Positions 1-10,378 of a DNA stretch of 64,000 bases are shown one piece after another. The translations under genes and the position numbers were made by a program. Under the pieces are notes generated by a model, which made no database searches, was not told the origin of the DNA, and saw only the letters and a program-made list of their open reading frames with translations. Each line of letters begins with the position of its first letter. The first letter of the stretch is position 1. Origin of the DNA: Trichodesmium erythraeum GBRTRLIN201 (GTDB lineage: Bacteria > Cyanobacteriota > Cyanobacteriia > Cyanobacteriales > Microcoleaceae); NCBI GenBank assembly GCA_018457135.1, contig JAGGDU010000179.1:1-64000 (forward strand), read 5' to 3'.

Positions 1-662
1 GATTTTATTCTTGAAGCATTATGTGTAGTCGGACTTTAGGAAATTGGTATTACTTTAGATGCATAGAAACTCAAACCAATATTATTCGACAAATTCGTCA
101 AAATAAAGCTGAGTGTATCGTAACTCTTAAAGCTAATTATCCCACTTTACTATCCCAAGTCAAACAGTGGTTTAATCACAATAGAACAAGTAATTTCCAG
201 GAATTTGATCACGACTACTATAGTTCAGTGGAGAAAGCAGATCATCACACTGAAAAACGATATGTTTGGGCTATTCCTCTAGAAAAGTTTGGAGGGCTTC
301 ATCAACAAAAACAATGGAATGAACTACAAACTATTGTTGTTGTCGAGTACATTCGCGACTTATAGAATAAAACTACCCATGATATTCATTTTTATTTGAG
401 CTCTTTAGCTCCTAATGCTCAATTTCTCTGCTATGCTATTCCCACTCATTGGAGCATCGAAAATAATCTTAATTTCACACTTGATGCCACTTTGTCCGAA
501 GATCAATGTCGTATTCGGTGAGAATATAGTCCACACAACTTTGCTTTTCTTAGACCACTGGTAGTTAATGTTCTTCGTCAAGAGAAAACATTTAAAGGCA
601 GTCTTCGCCAAGATGATCTTAACTGGTTAATTACAGTGGTATTCTTACATAGTAATGGTTAA
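1..662 (+). pseudogene. Decayed ISAs1-family transposase (3' part)
   Basis: Seen: three reading frames together give an ISAs1/H-repeat type transposase. The first bases read ALCVVGL then a stop, then GITLDA; a frameshift near 60 leads into ETQTNIIRQ..., TAG at 363 and TGA at 519 interrupt the frame, and it ends at TAA 660. After the first stop the typical C-terminal block THWSIENN...TLDATLSEDQCRIR and NVLRQEKTFKGSLRQ is readable. The start lies outside the window. At least four lesions make it non-functional. The 115-codon open stretch at 21-365 is only its best preserved piece and should not be called a gene. Confidence 0.85.
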
Positions 663-1132
663 GTATAAATGATGTATGAAGTTTCATAATCAAAATAGAA
701 AAGCTGTAGATTTTATGAGCCTATTAATATTAACTTTTGTTAAATAAAGAAGGTTAAAGTTTAGAAATTCAAAAGTTAAAAGTCAGAAAAAAGGAAAGAT
801 TTATAAAATTTTTCACTTAGGTATACAGCAGTGGGGATGTTTCATAATTAGTTATTACAAGAGTTTTTTATTGGTAAGAATAGTGTTCTATTTTTGTGAA
901 AAATAGTATCAGCCAGAAAATTGTTTCAGAGTATATCTATTGAGATAATTCGAGAAGGTTGATGGTGTCAGAAAGTTATTCCCTTTTTGTTAATTACTTA
1001 ATAACTGAAGTGTTACCTAAGTATAGCAATAATGCATCGGAATTGGGATTACTTGAGTAAGGCTTGTATTCTTTTTAGGAATTTGGTGTAATTTTTAACT
1101 TTTTACTGTTAGCTTTTTACTTGAGCTTTTTA
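663..1132. other. Spacer with a decayed copy of a repeated short peptide
   Basis: AT-rich, no intact gene. At about 964-1062 an ATG-led frame of 32 codons (MVSESYSLFVNYLITEV...) is clearly related to a 59-codon frame at 38666-38845. Around 770 there is an AAGTTAAAAGTCAGAAA motif of the kind scattered through this window (31150, 53718). Confidence 0.5.
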
Positions 1133-4100
1133 CTAAGGTATTAATTTACTATATTGTATATCAATAAAAGCTTTGAATTCTGGTGTTTTAGAAGTAAATA
1201 AAATATAAAAATACCCAGGCTCCACAGGTTTATCCAAAACTTTAGCATAAATATCTTCTCCTACTGCTCCCAAGTGAAGAGAAAGTAATAAGTTAATTTT
1301 AATATTAGTAAATACAGAAGGTATAGAGTTAGTTTCTTTGGAATCAGATTTGACTAATGCTCCTCTAGCAGATAGTTTAACTAAACTGCCAAAAAATAGG
1401 TTTTCCCCAACGTGTTTACCTTCCAAAATTATATATTGAATAAGGATTTTTTCAGCCAAGTCTAAAAAGATTTCTTCTTCTTTTTGTAAAAATATATTAT
1501 ATTCTCCAGCAATTCCACCAATATTATAAATATTAATAGGTTGTTTAACTCCTTTTGGCTGTACTAATTTTTGCCCATCAATTCTTAAAAGTGACTCTCC
1601 TACCTCTGTTAGTGTAGTTTCAGAAATAAGTATTTCATCACTGGTTGAATAAGATTCAATCCGATAAGTTAAATTAACTTGGTTTCCTACCACACCATAT
1701 TTTGTCCGTTTCTCAGAACCAATATTTCCAACAACAACTTCCCCAGTATTAATACCAATTCCCATTTCTAAAGGATTATAACCCCAAGCTTCCATTTGTT
1801 TGTTTACAAGTTTTATTTTTTGCTGCATAGCTACAGCACAAGCAATAGCTCTTTTGGCATCATCTTTTCTAGGATTTAGTGCCCCAAATAAAACTAAAAT
1901 TCCATCTCCCATAAATTCATCTATAGTTCCTTGAAAAGAGATAATAACATCTGCCATAGAAGAGAGATAAAAATTTAGCACCATCACAACTTCTTCTGGT
2001 GCTAATCTTTCAGAAAGGCTGGTAAAACCTCGAAGGTCAGAAGTGAGAATGGTAACTTTTTTTCGTTCACCGCCTAGTTTTAAACCTTCTGGTGTTTCTA
2101 GGACATTATCAACAACTTCGTCTGTAACATAACGACCAAAAGTTTGACGAATATGTGCTTTTTCTGTGCGAAGTTTTTTGATATTAATATGTGTCTTAAT
2201 TCTAGCTAATAATTCTTTTTTGTGGAATGGTTTAGATAGATAATCATTAGCCCCTACTTCTAATCCCATGACTAAATCGGAAACTCTATTTTTAGCAGTT
2301 AACATGATAATTGGTAGTTGATGTAATAGCCAGGTTTCGCGAACTTTTTGTGTGACTTCATAACCAGTCATACCAGGCATCATGACATCTAATAAAATTA
2401 AATCTGGTAGAAAATCTTGAGCCAGAATATCTAAAGCTTTCTGCCCATTATTAGCTTGAATAACTTGATAATTATGCAAAGAAAGTTGATTAGATAATAA
2501 GGTTAGATTCACAGGCTCATCATCAACAATAAGAATTTGGAATTCACTTTCTTTTTTAGATGATGAAGGGAGGCTAGATGTCTGAACTTGATTAATTTCT
2601 GATTCTAAATAGGTAGGCTCGGGAACTGATGGGGCTAAATAGTCGGTATCCAACAAAGACATTTGATTTAGGGAAGAAGATTCAATAATTTTATTTTGTG
2701 CAGGTTTTTCAGATACATTCAGAGTAAAAGTAAACTCTGAACCAATACCAACAGTTGATTTTACTGAAATAGTCCCACCGTGTAATTCAACTAATTTTTT
2801 TGTAATTGGTAAACCTAAACCTGTACCACCATATTGACGCTCTGTAGATCCATCTCCTTGTTCAAAAGACTTAAAAATTGCCTCATATTTATCTTCAGGG
2901 ATACCAATACCAGTATCGGAAACGGTAATTGCCATTTTTTTATTAACATCAATTAATTCTGCTGACACTTTGACTACACCGGAGTCTGTAAATTTGATAG
3001 CATTTCCTACCAAGTTATGCATAATTTGCTGAATGCGATTTTCATCTGCTTCCACAGGTGGTAAATCTGATGAAATAGCATTAATAAGCTGTAAATCTTT
3101 GCCTTCTAAAATCATCCGAGAAAAGGCGAGAACTATTTCAGTAACTTCTCGCATACCTACTGAAGATATTTGTAGTTTGATGCTGCAGTGTCGTAGTTTG
3201 GAAAAATCAAGAATATCATTGACTAAGTTGGCTAAACGATGTCCACTACCAACAATCATTGATAGATTCTTTTTCTGCAATTCTGAGATCGGACCGGTAG
3301 CACCATCTCTTATGGAATCTGCTATGCCAATTATTCCATTTAGAGGTGTACGTAGTTCATGGGATGTATTTGCTAAAAATTCATCTTTAAGTTGGTCTAA
3401 GTGTTGCAACTCTTGATTTTTTCTTTCTAGATGATTAAATGATTCTGCTAACTCTTTTGTCATTTTATTAAAAGATTCAGCTAAAATCACCAACTCTTTG
3501 AATCCTTGAATTGATACATTTTGATTGAGTTTTCCTTGAGAAATTGCGCAGGTTGCTCTTGATAATTGTTTGATTGATTTAGTGATCCAATTCACTATTA
3601 ATAGCCCTAAACCTAAAGTTATTGCCAAAGCCAGAATACATAGTTCAATAGTTGATTTAGTATTCTTATTTATTTGTGTCATAAACTCGCTTTTGGGGAT
3701 GACTACTACTGTCAACCAATGAAGACCATATTCATCCTTGTAAGGTGAAACTTGCATAAATATTTGTTCACCATCTATCTCAAATTTAAGTTGTTTTATA
3801 GTGTCAATGTGACTGAAGTCTTTGTATTGATCTATTAAATATTGTGCCGTTGACTTTATTAGTAGATTATTACTATCTACAGCTTTTTGAAATCCTAATC
3901 TATCTTTATCTTCCAATTCTGCTTTTGCAATGGAACTTGCTATTATAATACCTTTTTTATTTAAAATAAAAGCTTGTCCAGTATTACCAATTTCTAGGTT
4001 TTTGAGGAATTGACTTAGTTCTTGATAGAAGTAAAGATCAACACCACATACTGCTTTGAGCTGATTTTGCTGATCGTATACTGGCAAAGTAGCAGTAATT

Positions 4101-4756
4101 ACAGGTTCTCCGCTGTTAAAGTCTTTGTAAATTTCACTCCATGTAGCTTTACCTGCCTTAACACTTGCTTGATACCAGGGGCGATTTCGAGAATCATATG
4201 TTCTAGAACCTTGTATTGAATTTGTAATATTGACTTGGCTGTCTAAAGCAGATTCATAACTTAAAAAATCAGTTGATTGATTACTAAAAGCCAACCGTAA
4301 AGTTTGACTTTTTCCTAGTCTTGTTACTCCCATATATTCACCTTTTTCAGGACTACCACAATAAATCCATTGAACTGACTTAAACAAATTCATTTGTAGC
4401 ACAAAAAGACTTTCACCTCGAACTGGGAATATACTCAGATTATCTTCCTTGACGGCATGAGCAGTTAATTGATTAATCTGATGAGGAATTTGTAAATAGT
4501 TATCTACTTTCTGATCGATACGGGCACCAACTTCTTCCTGCAATTTACTAACTAAGTCATTGATAGCTTTCTGCCCATTGCGAAAAGATAACCATCCTAT
4601 TAATCCGACTACAATTAAGAGCTGTAAAAGGAAAGGAATAACTAAGATGTACGTTAAAGGAATTTCTTTCAAAAAACTTGTCTTTCTATCTAATTGCCTG
4701 AGAGATTTTTTTTTCATGGAAAATAACTCTATATAATAGCTAATTATATTCCACAT
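1133..4756 (-). CDS. Hybrid sensor histidine kinase / response regulator / adenylate cyclase with PilZ-like tail
   Basis: A 1207-residue membrane signalling protein. Domains in order: TM1 about 33-57; extracytoplasmic Cache-type sensor about 60-360 (contains RPWYQASVKAG and GVDLYFYQE typical of dCache); TM2 about 369-391; HAMP to about 447; HisKA with phospho-acceptor H466 in SHELRTPLNG; HATPase with NLVGNAIKFT, DTGIGIP and GGTGLGLPI; receiver with DDEP and acceptor D790 in LILLDVMMPG; class III cyclase about 895-1075 with metal aspartates D907 (TSDLRGFT) and D951 (FMGDG). The last about 125 residues contain VKLSARGALV, resembling the second PilZ motif but without its usual leading D/N. Family knowledge: it should sense a small ligand, autophosphorylate and control cAMP synthesis. 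A second ATG at 4717 (MKKKSLRQL) is an alternative start. No neighbour appears to be in its operon. Confidence 0.9.
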   Translation of the reverse strand: MWNIISYYIELFSMKKKSLRQLDRKTSFLKEIPLTYILVIPFLLQLLIVVGLIGWLSFRNGQKAINDLVSKLQEEVGARIDQKVDNYLQIPHQINQLTAHAVKEDNLSIFPVRGESLFVLQMNLFKSVQWIYCGSPEKGEYMGVTRLGKSQTLRLAFSNQSTDFLSYESALDSQVNITNSIQGSRTYDSRNRPWYQASVKAGKATWSEIYKDFNSGEPVITATLPVYDQQNQLKAVCGVDLYFYQELSQFLKNLEIGNTGQAFILNKKGIIIASSIAKAELEDKDRLGFQKAVDSNNLLIKSTAQYLIDQYKDFSHIDTIKQLKFEIDGEQIFMQVSPYKDEYGLHWLTVVVIPKSEFMTQINKNTKSTIELCILALAITLGLGLLIVNWITKSIKQLSRATCAISQGKLNQNVSIQGFKELVILAESFNKMTKELAESFNHLERKNQELQHLDQLKDEFLANTSHELRTPLNGIIGIADSIRDGATGPISELQKKNLSMIVGSGHRLANLVNDILDFSKLRHCSIKLQISSVGMREVTEIVLAFSRMILEGKDLQLINAISSDLPPVEADENRIQQIMHNLVGNAIKFTDSGVVKVSAELIDVNKKMAITVSDTGIGIPEDKYEAIFKSFEQGDGSTERQYGGTGLGLPITKKLVELHGGTISVKSTVGIGSEFTFTLNVSEKPAQNKIIESSSLNQMSLLDTDYLAPSVPEPTYLESEINQVQTSSLPSSSKKESEFQILIVDDEPVNLTLLSNQLSLHNYQVIQANNGQKALDILAQDFLPDLILLDVMMPGMTGYEVTQKVRETWLLHQLPIIMLTAKNRVSDLVMGLEVGANDYLSKPFHKKELLARIKTHINIKKLRTEKAHIRQTFGRYVTDEVVDNVLETPEGLKLGGERKKVTILTSDLRGFTSLSERLAPEEVVMVLNFYLSSMADVIISFQGTIDEFMGDGILVLFGALNPRKDDAKRAIACAVAMQQKIKLVNKQMEAWGYNPLEMGIGINTGEVVVGNIGSEKRTKYGVVGNQVNLTYRIESYSTSDEILISETTLTEVGESLLRIDGQKLVQPKGVKQPINIYNIGGIAGEYNIFLQKEEEIFLDLAEKILIQYIILEGKHVGENLFFGSLVKLSARGALVKSDSKETNSIPSVFTNIKINLLLSLHLGAVGEDIYAKVLDKPVEPGYFYILFTSKTPEFKAFIDIQYSKLIP

Positions 4757-5043
4757 ATTATATAGTATAAATACTACTTTTTTTATGGAATAAGGTGGAT
4801 TACAGTTTCTATTATTTATAATAATAAGAAATAGTTTGGATCATAGACATCTCCAGAAAGGTTTTCCAAACCTTTGCCTTACCCTAATCTTTTAACATCG
4901 GTATTTTTGGAAATGTCTAATATTTATTTTTACTTGAGTACCTAAACAAAATTATTTATCTACCCTAATTTTATTTGTGGTATATCTTATAAAAATTTTG
5001 GTATAAAAAATGTGTAATCATACTTAAAATAACCGTTAAATGG
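4757..5043. other. Spacer with small palindrome
   Basis: AT-rich spacer. At 4858-4876 AAAGGTTTTCCAAACCTTT is an 8-bp inverted repeat with a three-base loop, related in core to the GGGTTT...AAACCC hairpins at 6601, 43848 and 50004. It lies between two minus-strand genes. Confidence 0.5.
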
Positions 5044-6420
5044 TTACAGTAAACTTTCAATTACATCTGTATTGCTTGGTAATTCTTTAGTCAAAATTTC
5101 AGCACCTTTTGTGGTAACTAAAACATCATCTTCAATCCTAATACCTCGAACATCAGAAAAATGTTTGAGCTTTTCCCAATTGACAATATGCTGATATTTT
5201 TGACGTGTTTCTGTGTTATTTAAAATCGCTGGAACTTGATAAAAACCAGGCTCAATTGTGACTAACATTCCAGAAGCTAACGGACGATTTAATCGCAAAA
5301 AACTTAAACCAAAACGACTACTACGTTCCCGACCTATTTCATATCCTGCTAAATCTCCTAAATCTTCCATATCGTGTACATCTAAACCTAATAAATGACC
5401 AACTCCGTGGGGAAAAAATAATGCATGAGCATCCATTTCTACTAACTGTTCTGGTTGACCTTTTAAGATTCCTAAATTAACTAATCCTTCGGCGATAGTT
5501 TTAGCTGCTAATAAATGAATATCTAAATATTCTACACCTGGTTTAAGTTGAGCAATACAATTATCATGGGCAGCTAAAACTACATCATAAATATCTCTTT
5601 GTGTAGGAGAAAACTTACCAGAAATAGGCCAAGTACGAGTCACATCACTTGCCCAACCTAAAGTTGTTTCTGCTCCCACATCTGCTAATAGTAAATCTCC
5701 TGTTTGTAGAGGATGATAATATTCTCCATTGTGTAAAACTTCCCCATGTACAGTTACAATACTGTTATAAGCACAGGTCATATTATGAGAAATAATAATA
5801 CTTTCCATTGCAGCACGGATATTAGCTTCAAATTTAGCATTTTTTGTTGCTGCCATTCCTGCTTTATGAGCTTTTACTGTTACTGCTGCTGCTTGTTTAA
5901 TTTCTGTTAAAGCCATATCATCATGGCTAAGTCTTAAAGAGATAATTGCTTTTGTTAATTCTAAGTCAATTTTTTGGTGTTTCTTAGAAGGAAAAATATC
6001 GCGATTTAAAATCTGACATTGTGTGATTTTAGTAGTGGGATTTTGTACATAAATAGTTGCTGCATTTGCGGCATAATCTTTTAATTCTTTAATCGGAAAA
6101 GCAGCATCAGCACCTATAATTTCGGCGAGGCGATCGCGTGTTGGTATTTCTCCATGCCAAAGTAAATTACTTGGGGATAGATTATCCATAAATAGTTCTA
6201 ATTTTCCTCCTTCTAAACGGATAGCAGCATCTTCAATAGGTAGCCCAGCAAAATAAAGAAAATGACTGCTAGGACGGAAGGGAAAAGTATTAGCTGGAAA
6301 GTTGCGGGAACTAGAACTACCTGACCAAAGTATTGTTGGAAAATCAATTAATTTTGCTAATTTTTCTCGTCGGTTGCGGAGTGTTTTAGATAGATAAGTA
6401 TGATTTGTTGGAATTTGCAT
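5044..6420 (-). CDS. pepP: Xaa-Pro aminopeptidase (aminopeptidase P, M24B)
   Basis: A 458-residue cytosolic metallopeptidase that removes an N-terminal residue preceding proline. The N-terminal AMP_N domain (about 1-140, with WSGSSSSRNFPANTFPFR) precedes the pita-bread catalytic domain. The five dinuclear-metal ligands are all visible: Asp in LLADVGAE, Asp in ASDVTRTWPISG, His in HGVGHLLGLDVHD, Glu in TIEPGFY and Glu in RGIRIEDDVLV. Length fits the PepP family (about 440-460). ATG start; it stands alone, with more than 280 bases on both sides and no visible operon partner. Confidence 0.92.
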   Translation of the reverse strand: MQIPTNHTYLSKTLRNRREKLAKLIDFPTILWSGSSSSRNFPANTFPFRPSSHFLYFAGLPIEDAAIRLEGGKLELFMDNLSPSNLLWHGEIPTRDRLAEIIGADAAFPIKELKDYAANAATIYVQNPTTKITQCQILNRDIFPSKKHQKIDLELTKAIISLRLSHDDMALTEIKQAAAVTVKAHKAGMAATKNAKFEANIRAAMESIIISHNMTCAYNSIVTVHGEVLHNGEYYHPLQTGDLLLADVGAETTLGWASDVTRTWPISGKFSPTQRDIYDVVLAAHDNCIAQLKPGVEYLDIHLLAAKTIAEGLVNLGILKGQPEQLVEMDAHALFFPHGVGHLLGLDVHDMEDLGDLAGYEIGRERSSRFGLSFLRLNRPLASGMLVTIEPGFYQVPAILNNTETRQKYQHIVNWEKLKHFSDVRGIRIEDDVLVTTKGAEILTKELPSNTDVIESLL

Positions 6421-7219
6421 GGTAGTTATTTATTGAATTGTTATTTATGGTTACTAGAGATTGTTAATAAACTGAATCAGGACTTAGGTACATATATGAA
6501 ACTATATACCATTTGTAGGATTTATTATTATATATGGTAGTTATGGTTCAGTCCCGTCAATATATAATATTTAATGAGTTTAAGGATTACGGAGGTAGTA
6601 GGGTTTAGTTTCCAAACCCTGAGGTGAAAAAATACAAATATTTTTCTCAAGATGTACGGAAAATTGTAGCGATTTCTATAATTAGTAGATCATGGTATGG
6701 AAGATTCTAAAAAAGTCTTTACAAGGATTTTTGTTTTTTAGCAGTGTGTTCTAAATTTGCTGAAAAATACTATAAATTTGTTGATTAAAACTCTATAAAG
6801 GATTCACTATATTTCAATTCATATTAATAGATTTAAGCTATACAAATATAAGATTCCTTTCTGGGGAATGTGCAGGAGTAATTTCTCTGTAGCTAATTAG
6901 TATAAATAGCTGAAGCAAGCTGTTAAAAATTTCAATTTTTCTAGTTAATTAGACTGTTATTATCATTCAGAATAGATAGAATATTTAGGGAAAATATTGA
7001 CATAAAGATATTAACATAAACATATATAAAAACCATCAATTGAGAGTAAGTAAAATATAAAAAAACTCTTTATAACATGATATAAAAAAGTATTTGTTAG
7101 GTTAAATTTTTCCTGATTAATATTTGAAATTTACTGTAAAAATCTGTTTCTTAAATACTGGTATTTTTGAATAACTATAAGATTCACAAAAATATTAAAT
7201 CTTTGACTTTTAATACAGT
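6421..7219. other. Long non-coding spacer
   Basis: About 800 AT-rich bases with no recognisable gene. It contains one copy of the GGGTTTAG(N)CCAAACCC hairpin (6601-6619) and, near 6478, CAGGACTTAG, which resembles the end of the AGGACTTACGC MITE family. Confidence 0.5.
6601..6619. repeat. GGGTTT/AAACCC hairpin, copy 1
   Basis: GGGTTTAGTTTCCAAACCC: a 6-bp perfect stem with a 7-base loop. Near-identical hairpins occur at 43848-43866 and, longer, at 50004-50030. Confidence 0.55.
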
Positions 7220-7944
7220 CTGAAATTAGACATTTATCAGACTCTTGTAACTAAACCAGAACCAATAGTAATTTTTATTCATGGTGGGGGTTGGTTATAC
7301 CGTCCCAAAGAAGTGGAGCTATTTTTTTTATTGCCATATTTGAAAATGGGTTTTTCGGTTGTATTTTTGTGGGATATTGTTTGGTAGCACAGTCCCTAGC
7401 ACCTGGAGCAGTGGCAGGCTCTCAGTGTGCTTTAGGTTGGGCAATAAGGAATGCTCAACAATATAATTTCAATGTGGAAAAAATTGTTGTCAGTAGGTTT
7501 TCTACTGGCATTCATTTGGGGACGACAACAGGTATATTTTCTGCTGCTGCTGGTTTTGACTATTATTGCTCTGGTGATGATAAATTCAAAGTAGCTGGAA
7601 TTGTTAATTGCTTTGGTATTACTGATATCAAAAATTTGCTGCAAGGAACAAATGTTTAAAATTATGGTCTGAAGTGGATGGGAAACTAGAGCGATCGCTT
7701 AGAAATGGCAGAGCGTGTTTCTCCAATTCATTATGTACATTCTCAACTACTACCTATTTTTACTGTTCATGGCGATACTAATTTAATTGTGCCATATAAC
7801 TATGCAGTAAGATTTTACAAATTACTTAATCAAGCTAATGCACTGAATTAATTATTAACTATTTTAAGAGGTAGTCATGGAGAATTTGGTTATAGTAAAA
7901 ATATTGAGTCTTTTTTCACAAAATATGGTTTGTTAAATAATTAA
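7220..7944 (+). pseudogene. Decayed alpha/beta-hydrolase (esterase/lipase-like)
   Basis: Seen across shifting frames: PIVIFIHGGGW near 7250-7300 (the HGGGW oxyanion motif of the hormone-sensitive-lipase-like hydrolases), APGAVAGSQCALGWAIRNAQQYNF near 7400-7470, a damaged nucleophile elbow VVSRFSTGIHLG (expected GxSAGG), then VSPIHYVHSQLLPIFTVHGDTNLIVPYNYAVRFYKLL with in-frame stops at about 7657 and 7848, and LRGSHGEFGY around the expected catalytic His. Frameshifts and stops show it is dead. The open frame 7291-7659 is a fragment of it. Confidence 0.75.
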
Positions 7945-8291
7945 TTTTTTTGATATAAATAACAGTACAAAATTATCGTGGAGAAAATAAACTTCTTCAG
8001 TACTTCGGTAATATTCCAACCTTGATGGGGTGATGGTGTTGACATTAGGCAATATTTCTATATTTACTATTAATTGATAATTTGTTTTTTTAGATAGAAA
8101 AAGTTATTAAATATTTTGCAGGAAAGTTACGTCGAACTTTCCCATATTCTTGGTTCAGAGATATAGCACTAGGGGAAAATAAAAAGGTAAAATTTATCTA
8201 TAACCGAGCTTTTTCCTGTACAATTCGCAAACATAATTTGCCAATATCTCTGTCATAAATTTGTAGTGCTAAATCTAATTTTTTTTAGCTC
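7945..8291. other. Spacer, nothing recognised
   Basis: AT-rich region between the hydrolase relic and the convergent RTX gene. No gene, RNA or clear terminator seen. Confidence 0.4.
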
Positions 8292-9944
8292 CTAAAAAAT
8301 AACTTCACTGTCAAGAACTTCATTTAAGTCAGGTGTAATTACTAATCTATAATCAAATGGTGAAGACAAACCAGATGGTATTTCAATCCGACTACCATCA
8401 GGGTTGCGCGGTGAAAAGAAAGAGTCAGCTTCTACAATTAGATTATTATCAGAATTAATAGATAGATCAGTAACTTTCAATGTATTACTATTACCATTGC
8501 TCAAAAGTGCTGTAAAATATGCTGCATCTGTCATTTCTCCTGGGTTAGTTAAATCATCTATATCTATCCTGGCAACAACACTTACACTTGCACCACCACC
8601 TTGACCATAACTGCGTAGCCAAGGCTGTACAGCATCAGTAGCAGCACGGCGAAAGTCCTGTTCTGGAGTTCCCTGAGTACCGTCAACGCTAAAAACTGCA
8701 TATAAGTCCTCTCCATCCCAGAATAAACCACGACCTCTACCGTCTGCTCCAGTGGTTTCATAATCTGTTCGCACCCAGTTATTAGTGGGGTTTATTGGAT
8801 CGAAGCTAGCAATAATGGGATCTTGGTTGTTAACCGTTCTTTGCCAAGTACCAATATAAATAGTTTGGCCGTCGACGAGCTCAATACTAGGTCCATTTTG
8901 AGCTTTTATCTCTTCTTCTGTACTTGAGGGAGTAAATTTAATTACATTATTTGTAATCTCAGCATCATCATTTTCAATTATCCCTTTTGTTGTTGTTAAT
9001 ATGTTAGGACTATCGGTGTTGATAGTAGTAGGGTCCAGTAGATAAACAGTGAAAAATTCATCTAACTCTTGCTGTGTATCACCAATAATAGGTACTGTAA
9101 AAGTTTTTGTTGTTTCACCAGGATTAAATGTTAACACACCTCTGGTAACTTCATAATCTTGCCCTGCTATAGCTTCATCAGGTATAACAACTGCTAGTTT
9201 AAAGATACCACTAGGGTCTGTATCATAAGCAACTTCAATAGTCTGTTCACTAGGATCATTGAGATTAACGGTAAAAGTTGCGTCTGTAGTCCCGGCATCC
9301 CCTTCAACTACACTAACTTTGTCGATAGAAACTTCAAATTCTGGTTCTGGTTCTGGTTCTGGTTCTGCTGTAGGATGAGCTCTTAATTTGAAGTCTTCAG
9401 CTTTTAGGTCTGGTAGATTTTCAAGAATTGCAAATTGACCGCCATCTCCAAAACCTTCTTCACTACCATTAGCATTATAGAATAGCTGACCAGTCGTGCT
9501 ATCGTAGACAATTATAGCGTCAGAAGTTGCAGCATTATCGGTCACAGTGTCAAATTCATTGTCAATACTAAACCCACTTCCAGCATCACTGGAAATTTTT
9601 GTAAATTTTCTTTTAGCAAGGATAATTGTATCTTGATCGGGAACAAAATCTGTAATTGTATCGACACCAAGGGCCTGAAAATCAATATCTTCTTTAGCAT
9701 CAAAGATAAAAAAGTCTTTACTGGCATTACCAGTGAGGGTATCATTTCCTCTACCCCCATTGAAGCGATCGCGACCTTGACCACCTATTAAGACATCATT
9801 ACCATCTCCGCCAAAGAGATGGTCAAAACCCTGACGACCTTCTAAGGTGTCATCACCATCCAAGCCAAATATTTTTTCCCTATCTCGACTACCAATTAGT
9901 TTTTCGGACTCTGTAGTACCAATTATTGGTTTCATAATAATCAA
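8292..9944 (-). CDS. RTX-repeat and Calx-beta domain protein
   Basis: A 550-residue probably exported calcium-binding protein. The first about 65 residues carry RTX nonapeptides (GLDGDDTLEG, GGDGNDVLIG, GGRGNDTLTG), unusually at the N terminus. A short domain follows (VDTITDFVPDQDTIIL...LFYNANGSEEGFGDGGQFAIL, typical after RTX blocks in cyanobacteria), then a PEPEPEPEF linker, one Calx-beta domain (about 203-327: VSVVEGDAGTTDATFTVNL, DYEVTRGVLTFNPGETTKTFTV) and a C-terminal module of about 220 residues (GLFWDGEDLYAVFSVDGTQG) that I do not recognise. No cleavable signal peptide. Role in adhesion or surface layers is only an inference. ATG at 9944; a second ATG three codons on is equally possible. 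Confidence 0.85.
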   Translation of the reverse strand: MIIMKPIIGTTESEKLIGSRDREKIFGLDGDDTLEGRQGFDHLFGGDGNDVLIGGQGRDRFNGGRGNDTLTGNASKDFFIFDAKEDIDFQALGVDTITDFVPDQDTIILAKRKFTKISSDAGSGFSIDNEFDTVTDNAATSDAIIVYDSTTGQLFYNANGSEEGFGDGGQFAILENLPDLKAEDFKLRAHPTAEPEPEPEPEFEVSIDKVSVVEGDAGTTDATFTVNLNDPSEQTIEVAYDTDPSGIFKLAVVIPDEAIAGQDYEVTRGVLTFNPGETTKTFTVPIIGDTQQELDEFFTVYLLDPTTINTDSPNILTTTKGIIENDDAEITNNVIKFTPSSTEEEIKAQNGPSIELVDGQTIYIGTWQRTVNNQDPIIASFDPINPTNNWVRTDYETTGADGRGRGLFWDGEDLYAVFSVDGTQGTPEQDFRRAATDAVQPWLRSYGQGGGASVSVVARIDIDDLTNPGEMTDAAYFTALLSNGNSNTLKVTDLSINSDNNLIVEADSFFSPRNPDGSRIEIPSGLSSPFDYRLVITPDLNEVLDSEVIF

Positions 9945-10378
9945 CCTTGATATTAAGTTTAATAGTTGTACTGATACACCTCTATTATAGTTTAATCAGA
10001 CCTCTACCCATAACTAACACATATAAGTAGTGGGACATAAGTTTTCCCTGCTGTCTAAAGTTTTGTAAATAATATAATAAAGCTTTCAGATAGAAAAAAT
10101 CATTATTTTACATTTCTTAACATAATGCTGTTTATTTATGTCCAACTACTTAGTATACCTTTAGACTAAGTCAAAAGTTACCCATCAAGATTTTATGAGC
10201 TCAAAACTTTAACCCGCTCAGTAATTTCAGGAAATTATTTGACATTATAAAAATTGTTAACCCATACAAATGTTGTGTAATCTCATCTACATAGGTCAGT
10301 CTTGTGTGTAATATTGATCTGATAAAGAAATGAATTTGATATATCTCTTATGATAGTATAATTGTAAGTCTTATTTAA
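9945..10378. other. Spacer, nothing recognised
   Basis: AT-rich spacer between two minus-strand genes; no motif or short gene that I can support. Confidence 0.4.

Noticed and set aside
3033-3416. 127-codon open frame on the plus strand
   Set aside because: It lies wholly antisense inside the sensor kinase coding region (HATPase part) and has no recognisable protein content.
9340-9365. Tandem TCTGGT repeat (possible microsatellite)
   Set aside because: It simply encodes the PEPEPEPE linker in the RTX/Calx-beta protein.
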